The position numbers were made by a program, and so were the translations under genes. This document shows positions 21,791 through 34,497 of a stretch of 64,000 bases of DNA, in pieces (position 1 is the first letter of the stretch; each line of letters starts with the position of its first letter). This DNA is from Panopea generosa (lineage: Eukaryota; Mollusca; Bivalvia; Adapedonta; Hiatellidae), in NCBI GenBank assembly GCA_029582155.1, contig CM055895.1, positions 44,846,578 to 44,910,577 on the forward strand. The letters are read 5' to 3'. The notes under the pieces were generated by a model. The model did no database searches. It saw only the letters and a list, made by a program, of their open reading frames with translations, and had not been told where the DNA came from.

Positions 21791-22456
21791 AGGGGAGCCC
21801 AACATGTCGCATAAAATATTACATTTATTTAAGGACTAGCCTGCCATTCTTTTATCTCGCACATTTGTTAGAGTAAATACAATAACTGTATTTCGTTTGT
21901 TGTTAAAAGAAGAAATTGTGATTTACAGTTCAGAGGGTCACACATCCCAAGTTTATAACTTTTAAAGTGCTTCCCATAAAGCAGATGGTCTGTTATCCTA
22001 GTGTTTGCCTTTGAGCACATAAATAGAAAACATGGAATATAAATCGTGTATTAAAATTTCGATGATTTCATAGTGTCACGAATTGTAAGTTATATTTTGC
22101 CATGTTAAAACTTACAAATAAAGAAATACCATGTACCTGAAACGGAGCGTTTTATAAACGTAGGCTTATTAATAAAAAGGATTATTTTTACTGGACTGAA
22201 CCAGATGAACTTATAATATCAGGCACTAGCATGATATTCTTTTCATCATGCTATTCTGTTTAAACTGATCTCTTTAAGGTTGACTATTCTAAAAAAGTTT
22301 TATGGCATTCCAGTTTTCATTCTATACTAAAGTTGAGCTATCATTTGAATTTTTGCATACATTATTGTTCAGGACCAAATTTCTTATTTAAGCCTGTTTT
22401 ACAGGAATATTTTTTTTCTGACGTACAAAATGACAAATAAAATTTTGATGGATTTT
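21791..22456. other. Intergenic, no feature seen
   Basis: AT-rich with no supported gene or element. Confidence 0.45.
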
Positions 22457-23040
22457 AAAGGAAGTATATCAGGATTTTTAAAAAAAAAAATAAAATTGAC
22501 TAAAACATTCTTCAGTATACATGTGTCATGCCTATAATACACTCACTGACCCTATATATCCATAAGAATATCTATTTAAAACATGTCCAAATAAAAATAT
22601 ATTGATTTGATATTATGGATTTCCTAACTTGGTCTATACAACCAGGTTAGACTAAAATAGAGATTCTCGCTTAAAATTGCAACATATTTTGTGATATATC
22701 AAATGAGTTGCATGGTTTTATTTTGATTTCAATTTGATCAATGATACTGAATTACAAATTGTAGAATTTGTTTCATCTTAGAAAGAATCCAAATAATGAG
22801 ACAAAGGTCATATATCTCTATTTTTAACTGCTGCAGACCTCTATTTTTAGAATGGTAATTTCGCTTCAATTTTACCACTCCAATTAAAATATCATTTTTG
22901 TCATGTTTTGGTTGATTTGACGCACCAAACCATTCGGATTTTATTTATTTATATTAATCAGAAGCTTTGTATCCATTATTTAAAAGTAATTTATTTTACA
23001 AGACATTTATAACGTTTTTTCTTGATACGCTACCTTTAAC
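22457..23040. mobile_element. TIR element H, fullest copy
   Basis: The left end is TTAAAGGAAGTATATCAGGA and the right end, in reverse, is TTAAAGGTAGCGTATCAAGA, so the ends are imperfect inverted repeats of at least 20 bp. It is about 585 bp with no coding capacity. Other partial copies are at 17234, 40875, 46327, 51885 and 55810. Confidence 0.65.
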
Positions 23041-23324
23041 ATTTATTTTATCATGTGAAAATTTCACACTTGCAGGTAATTTACTGCTCATATTGTTGTA
23101 TAAAAGAATTTTATTAAACCCAGGGGCAATATGACAGAGAGTCACACATTAGCATGATGGGAAAGTTTTCATAATCATCCAATGAAATATTGATTAAGTT
23201 CCAGTTAATGTTAAAATTCTGAGCCATTTCAAGCACTAACTGTAGTTCATTGAGATGATTTTTTAATGGAGTTTAAAATTATTTTCAACACATGAAAGGT
23301 TATATCATGGCATATCCAGTTTAA

Positions 23325-23546
23325 CCTTTTAACCCATAGATACATGTTTTCTCGCACCAATCACAGAAGGCCTTTGAAAACAGTGCAGGAAGAGTTCAGA
23401 TTGCTCGTAACGAGCAATCTGAACACTTCCTGCACTGTTTTCCACTCTGCCAGTTTATATAAACATAATTCACCCATTGCTGATATGTGGTGAATTAATG
23501 CTTTCAATATTAGAGGTGTCCAAAAGCGTCTGTATGGAGTAAAGGG
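23325..23546. mobile_element. TTAA MITE copy 4 (inverted)
   Basis: Same family in the other orientation, flanked by TTAA on each side. The palindrome GATTGCTCGTAACGAGCAAT is near 23399. Confidence 0.8.
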
Positions 23547-23550
23547 TTAA

Positions 23551-24077
23551 GGAAGATCTCAGAATAATTCTTAGTAGAACCAGTGGCAGTATGTTTCTTC
23601 TGCAAGTGACTGGGGATTTGAACTCGTCACCATGGTGAGTATATGCCGAGCTAACCAGGACCTGGATAATCTCTCATGGTGGAAAAAGATCTCCACTACT
23701 ATATTCATGAACTTATTTATAGGTTTAGGAAAAACAGCTATACTTTCACTATTACCGGCAAGTTACTGGCAAATTGTCTCATCTCAAATTTTTCAAATGA
23801 GATCAAAATCAATAGTTAGTTTGTCCTTCAATAAATTTGAAAAATACTTCAATTTTGATAAACTAAAATTTCATATGTTTTCAAATTAAGACATTTTCCT
23901 TTGGTGAATTTGATATTGATTATCTTCATTTTAACAAATACATATTTCATTTAAAATTTGTTGAATAAATTGTAAAATTTGTAATCCAATTAAGTATTTG
24001 TTGATTTTTAAAATAATTTGAGGGTTCAGCTTGTGCTGTTCCATCTACATATAAACAAATAAAGAAATAGTTTGTTT
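23551..24077. other. Intergenic, no gene supported
   Basis: A SINE B remnant lies at about 23570-23630 (GTGGCAGTATGTTTCTTCTG, GGGGATTTGAACTCG). The rest is AT-rich, including an 85-codon open frame at 23632-23889 with no recognised domain. Confidence 0.4.
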
Positions 24078-24335
24078 TAGCCACTAAGGGCTAACAGACA
24101 ATCAGTTAACCTAACTGCTCTTTCCTGGGATCCTGGAAGGGGAATCAGTACTCAAGTATACCCCATCTCCGCATGCTACTGAAAACTTCCCAACGTGAAT
24201 CAGTAGTAAGAAATGAATGACAATGATACACAATGTCCTATATCAATCATCACAGAGACTGTGGCTAGGCAGGGATTTGAACTCGCAACCCCTGGATTGA
24301 TAGATGCATTACTGCCTGAGCTAACTGGTCCTAAC
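24078..24335 (-). mobile_element. tRNA-derived SINE (family C)
   Basis: On the minus strand: head with GTTAGCTCAGGCAGTAATGC and GGTTGCGAGTTCAAATCCC, body as at 7689, tail ending AGCCCTTAGTGGCTAAA. Confidence 0.75.
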
Positions 24336-25157
24336 TGAGGGAACAGGGCAGTGTTACATTCAACAATTGCAATATTTACCAGACCTGTTTATATTACAAC
24401 TGGTAATGTGTTGCTGTATATTCCAAAGTAGAATCCATACCTATTTGTTTATTGTTCTGTATCCCAGTGTTCAGTGTAAGTATTGATATATTGTACACAG
24501 CCTCTTACTCTGTAAATAGACCTACCAGCATGTTTCTAATTTGAATAGCTGTTCAATTTAGAAAGGTCATAAAAATAAAAAAAATCACTTTTGAACTTCT
24601 ATTTCTTGAAGTATGACCATATTCAATCGCCTTTACTTTTGGCAAATATATTCATAAAGTTATTGATAAAATTTCGATATTCATAAATTCATTGAATTGT
24701 AATGCTGCATGTACTTACTGTGACTTGATGGTTTACAAGATATTCTAATGTTGGAAAAGGTATAACATCTAATTCAGATGATTGTGAGCTGTTTGACATG
24801 TGATGATAGAACACACTGAAGGATTGTAAAGTTTTGAAAAGAAAAAAAGAAAAAAAAAAAGATTTGACTGTTGATTAAAGAATACTCAGAGAAAACATGT
24901 ACATGACAAAGGATAGATAGATAATAATTGTGAATGGCTGTGTTGGATTCTGTAATGTTAGTTTCCATGTTTCCTAATCAATGTTTTGTAGACTGAAATG
25001 GAATTTACAGAGAAAAATTTTTTTTTTAATTTTTGGATTTATTAAATTTTGGACTTTATAATTAGATTGACTCTGTGGGAGAGATTTCAACTTGTTTGTT
25101 TTAAGCTATCTTTTATTACATCCTATTTGTTGATTGTGACAAACAAACAGCGCAGTC
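24336..25157. other. Intergenic or upstream of TMC, no feature seen
   Basis: AT-rich with an A-rich tract at about 24838-24863. It would contain the promoter if the exon at 25158 is the first TMC exon, but I see no clear TATA or initiator motif to annotate. Confidence 0.35.
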
Positions 25158-25197
25158 ATGGCTTCCAACTTGTATATGATAATGTCTACACTGGCAG
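25158..25197 (+). CDS. Candidate first coding exon of TMC gene
   Basis: ATG in the context CAGTCATGG, 13 codons (MASNLYMIMSTLA), then G before a good donor GTAGGT. The leftover G plus the AC that opens the exon at 34498 makes GAC (Asp), so the frame continues without a stop. It is short and not conserved to my knowledge. The case rests on the start context, donor and phase fit only; by chance one in three such pairs would match in phase. Confidence 0.35.
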
Positions 25198-25242
25198 GTA
25201 GGTATCTGGGTATTAATATAAATAGATCTATGAATAGCACTT

Positions 25243-25476
25243 TACCGTATTGCCACGAATAAATGCACCCTAGAGTGATGCATTTTTAGAAAGGGGGCAT
25301 TTATTTGGGTCCATATATTTTTTATTTTTGTTTGATAATTCTTTCACAAGCAAATCATTAAACACTACACAATTATTTCTTTTACAGATAACATTTTTTT
25401 TTTAATTTTCAGACCAAAATTTGTGGCAGTGGGGTGTGTTTATTAGTGGCAATCATTTATACTGGAAAATATGGTA
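25243..25476. mobile_element. Short TIR element
   Basis: The ends TACCGTATTGCCACGAATAA and, in reverse, TACCATATTTTCCAG..TTGCCACTAATAAA are inverted repeats of about 40 bp with a gap. About 230 bp, non-coding, superfamily not assigned. Confidence 0.5.
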
Positions 25477-25639
25477 TTCAACATTTAACAGAAGTTATAT
25501 ACTGAAAGGATAAAGAAATGCTGGATGAATTTCAAATTCATATTATAATCACACTATTGTAGCAATATTAACAGTTTTAGAATATGGATATACCTAAAGG
25601 TATTTCATTAATGATTTTGTCAATTTGATCAATATTATT

Positions 25640-26020
25640 ACAAATAACTTTCCCACTTGAAACAGTGGTGTGAAAAGAATTATAATGAGATGCAAGTATC
25701 AATCATCACAAAGAGATTGTGGCCAGGCAGGGATTTGAACTGAGGCCACCCCTGCATTTACAGTCAGACGTGCTAGTGAGGGTATTAACTTGAATAGCTT
25801 TTTTTAGGTATACATTTGTAAAGAAGGTTGATTGAGTGAATATTTAGTGTCATTTTTATGTCATCGAGGGCTGACAGATGATCAGTTAACCGAACCACTG
25901 ATTCCTTGAATCCTGAAAGGTAAACCAGTACTCAAGCACACCCCATTGGGGATTTGAACTCATGACCCATGGATTGATAGTCAGACGCATTACCAACTGA
26001 GCTAATCAGGCCTGGCTCGG
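25640..26020 (-). mobile_element. Two SINE family C copies, head to tail
   Basis: 25645-25775 is a partial copy (CTTTCCCACTTGAAACAGTG, GGCCAGGCAGGGATTTGAAC). 25828-26015 is a second (ATCGAGGGCTGACAGATGAT, TTGAACTCATGACCCATGGA, ACCAACTGAGCTAATCAGGC). The middle of the second copy is missing. Confidence 0.65.
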
Positions 26021-26054
26021 GTAAAGAAGGAGACATGAAACTGTACTGCTATAG

Positions 26055-26140
26055 TTGATTCTAATTTATTTTAGCTCAATTGCTAAGGAGGCTCAGAGTT
26101 TAGATTAACCACTCTCTGGGTAGAACCAGTACTGAGTGTT
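26055..26140 (-). mobile_element. Repeat E left part
   Basis: ATTTATTTTAGCTCAATTGC, GGCTCAGAGTTTAGATTAAC and GGTAGAACCAGTACTGAGTG match the repeat at 33075-33262. Its GAACCAGTACTGAGTGTTG segment is then amplified in the 43-bp array that follows. Confidence 0.6.
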
Positions 26141-27265
26141 ATTATTATAGTTGGTTTCTTAGGTAGGATTAGTACTGAGTGTTGTTTTTGTGTTGATTTC
26201 TTAGGAAGAACCAGTACTAAGTGTTGTTTTTGAGTCAGTTTCTTAGGAAGAACCAGTACTGAGTGGATTTTTTTAGTCAATTTTATGGGAAGAACCAGTA
26301 CTGAGTGTTGTTTTTTGAGACGAATTCTTGGACAGAACCAGTACTGAGTGTTGTTTTTTTAGTCGATTTTTTGGGAAGAATCAGTACTGAGTGTTGTTGT
26401 TTGAGTCGGTTTCTTGGGAAGAACCAATACTGAATGCTGTTTTTTAGTCAATTACTTGAGAACAAGTACTGAGTGTTGTTTTTTTAGTTGATTTCTTGGA
26501 AAGAACCAAAACTGGGTGTTGTTTTTTTAGTCGGTATCTTGGGTAGAACCAGTACTGAGTTGTTTTTTTAGTCAATTTCTTGGGAAGAACCAGTACTGAG
26601 TGTTGTTTTTTTATTCGATTTCTTGGGAAAAACCAGTACTGAGTGTTGTTTTTTAGTTGGTTTCTTGGGAAGAACCAATACTGAGTGTTGTTTTTTGAGT
26701 TGATATCTTGGGTAGAATCAGTACTGAGTGTTGTTTTTTTTAGTCAATTTCTTGGGTAGAACCAATACTGAGTGTTGTTTTTGTAGTCAGTTTCTTGGGT
26801 AGAATCAGTACTGAGTGTTGTTTTTTTTGTCAGTTTCTTGGGTAGAACCAGTACTGAGTGTTATTGTTTGAGTCGTTATCTTGGGCAGAACCAGAACTGA
26901 GTGTTGTTTTTTTGAGTCAGTTTCTTGGGTAGAACCAGTATTAAGTGTTGTTTTTTTAGTCAATTTCTTGTGTAGAACCAATACTGAGTGTTGTTGTTTG
27001 AGTCATTATCTTGGGCAGAACCAGAATTGAGTGTTGTTTTTTGAGTCAGTTTTTTGGGTAGAACCAGTACTGAGTGTTGTTTTTTTAGTCAGTTTCTTGG
27101 GTAGAACTAGTACTGAGTGTTCTTTTTAATCAATTTCTTGGGTAATACCAGTACTGAGTGTTGTTGTTTGAGTTGTTATCTTGGGCAGAACCAGAACTGA
27201 GTGTTGTTGTTTGAGTTGGTTTCTTGGGAAGAACCAATACTGAATGTTGTTTTCTTGGGTTTTTT
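26120..27265. repeat. 43-bp minisatellite
   Basis: About 26 units of GAACCAGTACTGAGTGTTGT, TTTTTTAGTC and GATTTCTTGGGAA type, with variable T-runs. The right edge (ATGTGTTTTTTCTGAGAGGC) matches the continuation of repeat E, so the array grew inside that element. Confidence 0.85.
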
Positions 27266-27419
27266 TTTTGTATAACCAGTAATGTGTTTTTTCTGAGAGG
27301 CTATCAGCATGGTATTGAACAAGCAAACTCTAGCTTGAGCTGCACACACAGCACTGGTGCACTGCATCTTGTGCTGTTTTACTATTCTGTAAATTAATTA
27401 ACATGCATTTATCACAATG

Positions 27420-29370
27420 TCATAGCAGAACCTGATACAACATATTTGATCACATAGCAGAACCTGATACAACATACTTGAGATATTTATCACATAGCAG
27501 AACCTGATACAACATACTTGAGATATTTATCACATAGCAGAACCTGATACAACATACTTGATTACATAGCAGAACCCGATACAGCATACTTGATCACATA
27601 GTAGAACCAAATACAACATACTTGATCACATAGCAGAATCCGATACAACATACTTGATCACATAGCAGAACCTGATACAACATACTTGATCACATAGCAG
27701 AACCTGATACAATATACTTGATCACATAGCAGAACCTGATACAATATACTTGAGACATTTTCACATAGCAGAACCTGATACAACATACTTGAGATATTTA
27801 TCACATAGCAGAACCTGATACAACATACTTGATTACATAGCAGAACCCGATACAGCATACTTGATCACATAGTAGAACCAAATACAACATACTTGATCAC
27901 ATAGCAGAATCCGATACAACATACTTGATCACATAGCAGAACCTGATACAACATACTTGATCACATAGTAGAAACTGATACAACATACTTGATCACATAG
28001 CAGAACCTGATACAACATACTTGATCACATAGTAGAAACTGATACAACATACTTGATCACAGAGCAGAACCTGATACAACATACTTGATCACATAGCAGA
28101 ACCAGATTCAACATTCTTGATCACATAGCAGAACCCGATACTACTTACTTGATCACATAGCAGAACCTGATACAACATTCTTGATCACATAGCAGAACCA
28201 GATACAACATACTTGATCACAGAGCAGAACCTGATACAACTTACTTGATCACATAGCAAAACCTGATAAAACATACTTGATCACATAGCAGAACCTGATA
28301 CAATATACTTGACCACATAGCAGAACCTGATACAACATACTTGAGACATTTATCACATAACAGAACCTCATACAACATACTTGAGATATTTATCACATAG
28401 CAGAACATGATACAACATACTTTATCACATAGTAGAACCTGATACAACATACTTGATCACATAGCAGAACCTGATACAACATACTTGATTACATAGCAGA
28501 AACTGATACAACATACTTGATCACAGAGAATAACCTGATACAACATACTTGAGGCATTTATCACATGGCAGAACATGATATAACATACTTGATCACATAG
28601 CAGAACATGATACAACATACTTGATCACATAGCAGAACATGATACAACATACTTGATCACATAGCAGAATATGATACAACATACTTGATCACACAGCAGA
28701 ACCTGATACAACTTACTTGATCACATAGCAGAACATGATACAACATACTTGTTCACATAGCAGAACCTGATACAACATACATGATATATTTATCACATAG
28801 CAAAACATAATACAACATACTTGATCACATAGTAGAAACTGATACAACATACTTGATCACAGAGCAGAACCTGATACAACATACTTGATTACATAGCAAA
28901 ACCTGATACAACATACTTGATCACAGAGCAGAACCTGATACAACTTACTTGATCACAGAGCAGAACCTGATACAACATACTTGATCACAGAGCAGAACCT
29001 GATACAACATACTTGATCACAGAGCAGAACCTGATACAACATACTTGATCACAGAGCATAACCTGATACAACTTACTTGATCACAGAGCAGAACCTGATA
29101 CAACATACTTGATCACATAGCAGAACCTGATACAACATACTTGATCACATAGCAGAACCTGATACAACATACTTGATCACATAGCAGAACCAGATACAAT
29201 GTACTTGATCACAGAGCAGAACCTGATACAACATACTTGATCACAGAGCAGAACCTGATACAACATACATGATTACAGAGCAGAACCAGATACAACATAC
29301 TTGATCATAGCAGAACCTTATACAACATACTTGATCACATAGCAGAACCAGATACAACATACTTGAAACT
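27420..29370. repeat. 32-bp minisatellite
   Basis: About 58 units of CACATAGCAGAACCTGATAC plus AACATACTTGAT. Some units carry a GAGATATTTAT insertion, and CACAGAGCAG variants cluster in the right half (about 28850-29110). A block at 27500-27660 recurs at 27795-27925, a higher-order copy. It lies in the putative first TMC intron. Confidence 0.9.
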
Positions 29371-30041
29371 AGCTTGTTTTATAATATGTCTGTATGACCA
29401 CAGTGATCAGTGAAACATCTTTTTTACAACATAGTTACAGTAGCCAAAGAAAATAAACTCTTATGTTTGTGAAGGGAGGCTACTCATGTGAGAGTGTCTG
29501 GCAAAACATACAATAAGGCAATAAACGTTTTCATTTATTATAAATTGAGTCAACACAAATGTATTATGTGAGACTCCTATTGAGCGTATAAATATCATTT
29601 TTATCAATGAAATCAATAAATTTTATAATAAATGATCAAGAATATAAGATTCTTTTTATCACAGAACTTAGAAAAATGGTACATTATATGTTTTTTTCAT
29701 TTATTTTTCCGGTCATTTCTATAAGAAATCAGAATTTTTTTTTTCGGCAAGGCTCTGTCAATAACATTTTGTATGTATTCATTTCCGTCATTCATGGTGT
29801 GACATATTTGAAACATCTAAAACTAAAGTCATTTTACCAGGACAAATGAACATCATTTAAATAGTTTGGTAGGTTGGAAAGCAATTCAGGATTGTAAGTA
29901 CAAGAGCAGAGTTATACAAGAAAAAAAACAAACAGTGATTCGGTAATGATATTGCAGACTCTTTGTTTTCATTTCTGTTCTTGAAAGGGGATAGCTCATG
30001 GTTTTTCTCATGTTTATAGTCATTTATAACACAAGTGTCAA
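29371..30041. other. Intron or intergenic, no feature seen
   Basis: AT-rich. The open frame at 29607-29849 has no recognised domain. Confidence 0.45.
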
Positions 30042-30206
30042 TACTGTCAAACCTGTATTAGTGGTCACCTTTATTAAGCATCCACTTGTCCTTAATAGAC
30101 ACATTTTCCATTGATCATTTTTTTATAATTTTAGTTTCAATCAACCTGTATTTAACAGCCTCCTGCCTTAAGGGGTCACTTTTGCTGTTCCTCCTAAGTG
30201 ACTGTA
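30042..30206. mobile_element. Mariner-like TA MITE (family G)
   Basis: TACTGTCAAACCTGTATTAG to CCTAAGTGACTGTA, with CAACCTGTATTTAACAGCC inside. Confidence 0.65.
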
Positions 30207-30317
30207 TGTTCTATATCCATCAATATGACAAAAAAAATAATTGAAAAATTAAAAAATACTTATACATAGTACATTGTCATAATTATATGTGAACATATAA
30301 TCAAATATATTAAATGT

Positions 30318-30530
30318 GGAACATGTGGTCCAGTGGTAGAGCATCAAACCCAGAATCATAGGGTTGTGGGTTTGATCCTCCCCCACGGCCTTGTGGTGCC
30401 CTTGAGCAGACACCTGTTCCGCATATGCTTAGTACTGGTTCTACCCAGGAAGGCTGCGAGCATGATTTGTATAAATTGTAATAACTTGTTTCACAATCGA
30501 AAGAAAATAAATAAGTTTGAACTAAACAGA
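30318..30530 (+). mobile_element. tRNA-derived SINE (family D)
   Basis: A box GTGGTCCAGTGGTAGAGCAT and B box GGTTGTGGGTTTGATCCTCC are both clear, followed by GGTGCCCTTGAGCAGACACC and a body running into the 40-bp array. Confidence 0.7.
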
Positions 30531-31365
30531 TAGCTAATGTCACAATGAACAGTAATAATGATAAATAAAGTGACAAACACACATAGAACAGCAATGATGA
30601 TAAATGAAGTGACAAACACACATAGAACAGCAATGATGCTAAATAAAATGACAAACACACATAGAACAGTAATGATGATAAATACTGACAAACACACACA
30701 GAACAGTAATAGTGATAAATAAAGTGACAAACACACATAGAAATGATAAATACTGACAAACACACACAGAACAGTAATAATGATAAATTAAGTGACAATC
30801 ACACACAGAACAGTAATAATGATAAATAAAGTGACAATCACACACAGAACAGTAATAATGATAAATAAAGTGACAAACACACACAGAACAGTAATAATGA
30901 TAAATAAAGTGACAAACACACATAGAAATGATAAATAAAGTACAAACACACACAGAACAGTAATAATGATAAATAAAGTGACAAACACACATAGAACAGT
31001 AATAATGATAAATAAAGTGACAAACACACATAGAACAGTAATAATGATAAATAAAGTGACAAACACACATAGAAATGATAAATAAAGTGACAAACACACA
31101 CAGAACAGTAATAATGATAAATAAAGTGACACACACACATAGAACAGTAATAATGATAAATAAAGTGACAAACACACATAGAAATGATAAATAAAGTGAC
31201 AAACATACACAGAACAGTAATAATGATAAATAAAGTGACAAACACACATAAAACAGTAATTATGATAAATAAAGTGACAAACACACATAAAACAGTAATT
31301 ATGATAAATAAAGTGACAAACACACATAGAACAGTATTGATGATAAATAGATTTACAAATACACA
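30531..31365. repeat. 40-bp minisatellite with 32-bp variants
   Basis: About 22 units of ACAGTAATAATGATAAATAA plus AGTGACAAACACACATAGAA. Some units lack CAGTAATA and are 32 bp. The overlapping open frames in several frames are products of the repeat. It ends against a SINE C tail (31378-31425). Confidence 0.88.
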
Positions 31366-32000
31366 TCCATGTGGTCATTTGTTAGCCCTCAATGGCATAA
31401 AAATGACACTAAACATTCTATATTATAAAGGCAGTGTAATTGATTTTTTTGCATTTTTGCACCCACGTTTTGAATAGCTTTGTTTAAATCATGCACCAGG
31501 TATATAAATATGATCTGATCACCATTGTTGGTTCACGGTGAAATTATATTCTATTTGCGACAAATAGCAACACGTTTTGATTCTACGGCAATATACCTCT
31601 AACTGGTACGATATGTAACTCAATACCAAGACAATACAGGTTTAAATATAACTGACATAGAAATCTTGAAATTCTAATAACCTGTGTTCGTCATACAAAT
31701 CAGTGGGGTGGAAACATACACATTCACTGCTTCCATAATAATTAAAACATTCACGGATTAAATATAGTGGCTTGATTTGGAAATTTATGTGTGATTTATG
31801 ATTATGAGAGAAACTTTGCAACATTAAGAAAAGTAAAACTAAAAAAATATATAATATTAAAAAGGTAAATAAAAAATGTATTAGAGCTACTAAAAATTGG
31901 AAATTAAACAATTGATAAAAAGGACAAAAGGAATAAAAATAAATATAACAATATAAATTTTGTAGGAACTGGTACATGTAAGTTATGATCATTTTTTTTT
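31366..32000. other. SINE C tail, then unrecognised AT-rich DNA
   Basis: TTGTTAGCCCTCAATGGCAT and AATGACACTAAA mark a family C 3' end. The rest to 32000 is AT-rich with a T-rich run at about 31992-32006. Confidence 0.45.
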
Positions 32001-32005
32001 TTTTT

Positions 32006-32220
32006 TAATTGGGTTTAACGCCATTTTCAACACACTTCAGGTTATATATGGCATATCCAGTTTTACTGGTGGAGGAAGACCTCAGACTGATTCAGACTGA
32101 CTAGAACCACTGTCCTTCCGCAAGTAAGTGGTACTTTTTAACATAAAGTTTTTGAAGCAAGCGGTGAGAAGTAAGGGATCTTGAGATGGCACCTCAGACC
32201 ACTCGGCCATGGAGATTCCT
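32006..32220 (-). mobile_element. SINE family B copy
   Basis: GGGTTTAACGCCATTTTCAA, TTCAGGTTATATATGGCATA, ACCACTGTCCTTCCGCAAGT and GACCACTCGGCCATGGAGAT. Part of the B-box region is deleted. Confidence 0.75.
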
Positions 32221-33074
32221 TAAGTTATGATAAACATAACTAGCTTTTTGCAGGGTGGGTTTTTGTTTGTTGTTTCTTGTAAACAGGATTAATTTGTAAT
32301 GTGTAAATATCTATGTTGCGTGAAGACTAACAATAGAAGACTCACTTGTTCAAATGAGTTATTTCATATGTATATATATGATAGAGAGAATCATACGTCC
32401 AACAAAACCTCCTTCAGGAGCACCAGATCCGCGATACATGAATGATAGAAACAGCAAACACAGTAAAGAGAATTACCATTTTATATAGTTAAGTTTTAGT
32501 TTGTAATATTATAGTAGGTTACTCAGTCTGTCTGCAGTTTCGTCAGTCAATCATTTCATTATTGTATAGATAGAAAATTGTTTACTTTTGTTGTTGTTTT
32601 TTTGTCCTTTGATGAAGGCATAAAGTTGAAAGCTAGCTCAGGGTATTTCTTTATATGTTTTATGTAAAATGGTAATTCTCTCTACTGTATATATATATAT
32701 ATATGAGTGGGGCGGTAATGTAGTAGATAAAGATTATAATAGATAATTGCTTTTATTCAAAACAGGTCTGCCTCCGCCAATAATAACTGGATATGCCATA
32801 TATAACCTGAAATTTTTGAAAATAGTGTTAAAGCCCATTAAATTGTTTTATTCAAGACAAAACAGATTATTGGTACTGTTCTATTTAAGTCTGTTTTGTA
32901 TTTTCTCTTGAGAATCTGTTGTCTTGTTAACAAAATAAAAAGTACAAATTCTCAAGTGAAAGTCATTTCGTATATTTCCAACTGTCAAAACCAATGGTGA
33001 ACATGAACAAATCAAAAACCTCATGCTACAGGTTGTGGGTTCGATCCCCAGCACCACTTTAGTTTAGTTTATAC
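32221..33074. other. Intron, fragments of repeats only
   Basis: A (TA)n run at about 32687-32703, a SINE B 3' end on + (32763-32845: CTCCGCCAATAATAACTGGA, GCCATATATAACCTGAAA) and a B-box-like GGTTGTGGGTTCGATCCCC at 33028. No gene. Confidence 0.45.
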
Positions 33075-33262
33075 TAATTTATTTTAGCTTGATTGCAATG
33101 AAAGGTCAGAGTTAATATGAACCGCTCTTAAGTCCGCTTCCCTGGTAGAACTAGAACTGAGTGTTTTTTATGAGAGGCATCGGGTAGATCAGGGGAAGGA
33201 ACCCGCAACCTCTTGTGTTAGTGGCCGACACTCTATCCATGACACTACCGCTCTGCTCCACT
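33075..33262 (-). mobile_element. tRNA-like dispersed repeat E
   Basis: On the minus strand the head reads CAGAGCGGTAGTGTCATGGA and GGTTGCGGGTTCCTTCCCC; the body has TCAGTTCTAGTTCTACCAGG. Another copy lies at 57855-58010. It is the source sequence of the array at 26120. Confidence 0.6.
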
Positions 33263-33675
33263 TCACAATCCAGCTAAAATACATTAGTATAACTCTGTCT
33301 GCAACCTCTGTTCCACTTCATCCTAATTAATGTGCCATTGGAATATATATAGTTAAGCAAACAAAATATTTATCCAAGCCATGTTTTATGGTTATGGAAA
33401 CATGGCTTGATATTAAATGGATCCATAGAGATTCTGTTCATCAAGGCTTAGGTTACTGGTAATTGAACAAAATGGCGGTAATAGTATTTGATTTGGATTA
33501 TAAGTACTTCTGGTCAGTTTATTGTTGGAATCCTGTTATTGATTATTATTGATTATTTTATTGTATTCAGGGAGTATTTAATACTAGAAAACTGGTTTGT
33601 TTGTCCAACCGGAAAGGTGTTCCATTATTTGCTCTATTCTACTCTATTGACAAAATTGAATAATTTAATTAATGA
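33263..33675. other. Intron, no feature seen
   Basis: AT-rich. A direct and inverted ATGGTTATGGAAACATGG phrase is present near 33385. No exon supported. Confidence 0.45.
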
Positions 33676-33820
33676 TTAAAAGCCGAATTTTTAGTTTTCA
33701 TCAGGTGATGAAAAACATTAGGCCAGTTTAATGTTCGTGAAACCCATATAGGCTTTTTGGCAACATTAAACTAGCCTAACGTTTTTCATCACTCAATGAA
33801 AACTCAAAATTTGGCTTTTA
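33676..33820. mobile_element. Hairpin MITE, about 145 bp
   Basis: The left arm (TTAAAAGCCGAATTTTTAGT, TTTCATCAGGTGATGAAAAA) and right arm are imperfect inverted repeats of about 58 bp with a short loop around CCCATATAGGC. Confidence 0.65.
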
Positions 33821-34249
33821 TGTTTACATTATATTCTCCAACTATTTTAGATAAAACTGTTACGTTATTTTTGTAATTTTGATATCTAAAAAGCAAATTA
33901 AACTCATTAAACGGCAAAGCAAATGTCATGAATGTAACAGCGTTGTTGTCAACATACTGAATAAGTGCACGCATTTGTAGGACAACATACGGCAAACATC
34001 AGGTGAAACTAATGGCAATGTGACGTCTCACCAGCAAAACCAGCAACCAATGAAATGCAAACTGGTTCTTTTAGCTCCATCCAGCTGCAAGTGTTTTTCA
34101 TTGGGAAAAGAAATGCAGTAAATCTAGGCCAATTGCAGTGTGAATGTAAATATACATTCTAGAATTACCAGCTGGAGGTTAAAATTGCTCTGATTTTTTA
34201 TGTTTTGGGTTAAAATCGATTTAAATTGCAGATAGGTCCTCTGTTGATG
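33821..34249. other. Intron, no feature seen
   Basis: No exon or repeat recognised. Confidence 0.45.
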
Positions 34250-34468
34250 ATTAGTCTAAGGCTCCATCTGAGGATCACTTGTCTCTCACCACTTAGGTCA
34301 TAGGTTTGAGTCCCGCTTGCTCCAAAAACTTTATGTGAGAAAGTCTGCAGTTACTTTGTGGAAGGACAGTGGTTCTACTAAGATTCATTCTTAGGTCTTT
34401 CTCTGTCAATAAAACTGCATATTATATAATCTAAAAATGTGTTGAAAAAGCATTAAATCCCATTCAAT
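34250..34468 (+). mobile_element. SINE family B copy beside a TMC exon
   Basis: GTCTAAGGCTCCATCTGAGG, CATAGGTTTGAGTCCCGCTT, GGAAGGACAGTGGTTCTACT, ending TTAAATCCCATTCAAT. It ends only 29 bp before the TMC exon at 34498, so the SINE tail supplies the sequence next to its acceptor. Confidence 0.7.
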
Positions 34469-34497
34469 AAAAAAAATGTATATATGTATAATTGCAG

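Noticed and set aside
27420-29370. Regular spacing of 32-bp repeats, CRISPR-like at first sight
   Set aside because: Units are contiguous with no unique spacers, and the context is an animal intron; it is a minisatellite.
30310-31378. Hydrophobic VCHFIYHYYCS-type open frames that look like membrane proteins
   Set aside because: They are translations of the 40-bp array in three overlapping frames; the apparent membrane character comes from AT-rich codons.
33471-33680. AAAATGGCGGTAATAG as an alternative first TMC exon
   Set aside because: The ATG is in fair context, but no donor gives the phase needed by 34498 without an extremely short exon.
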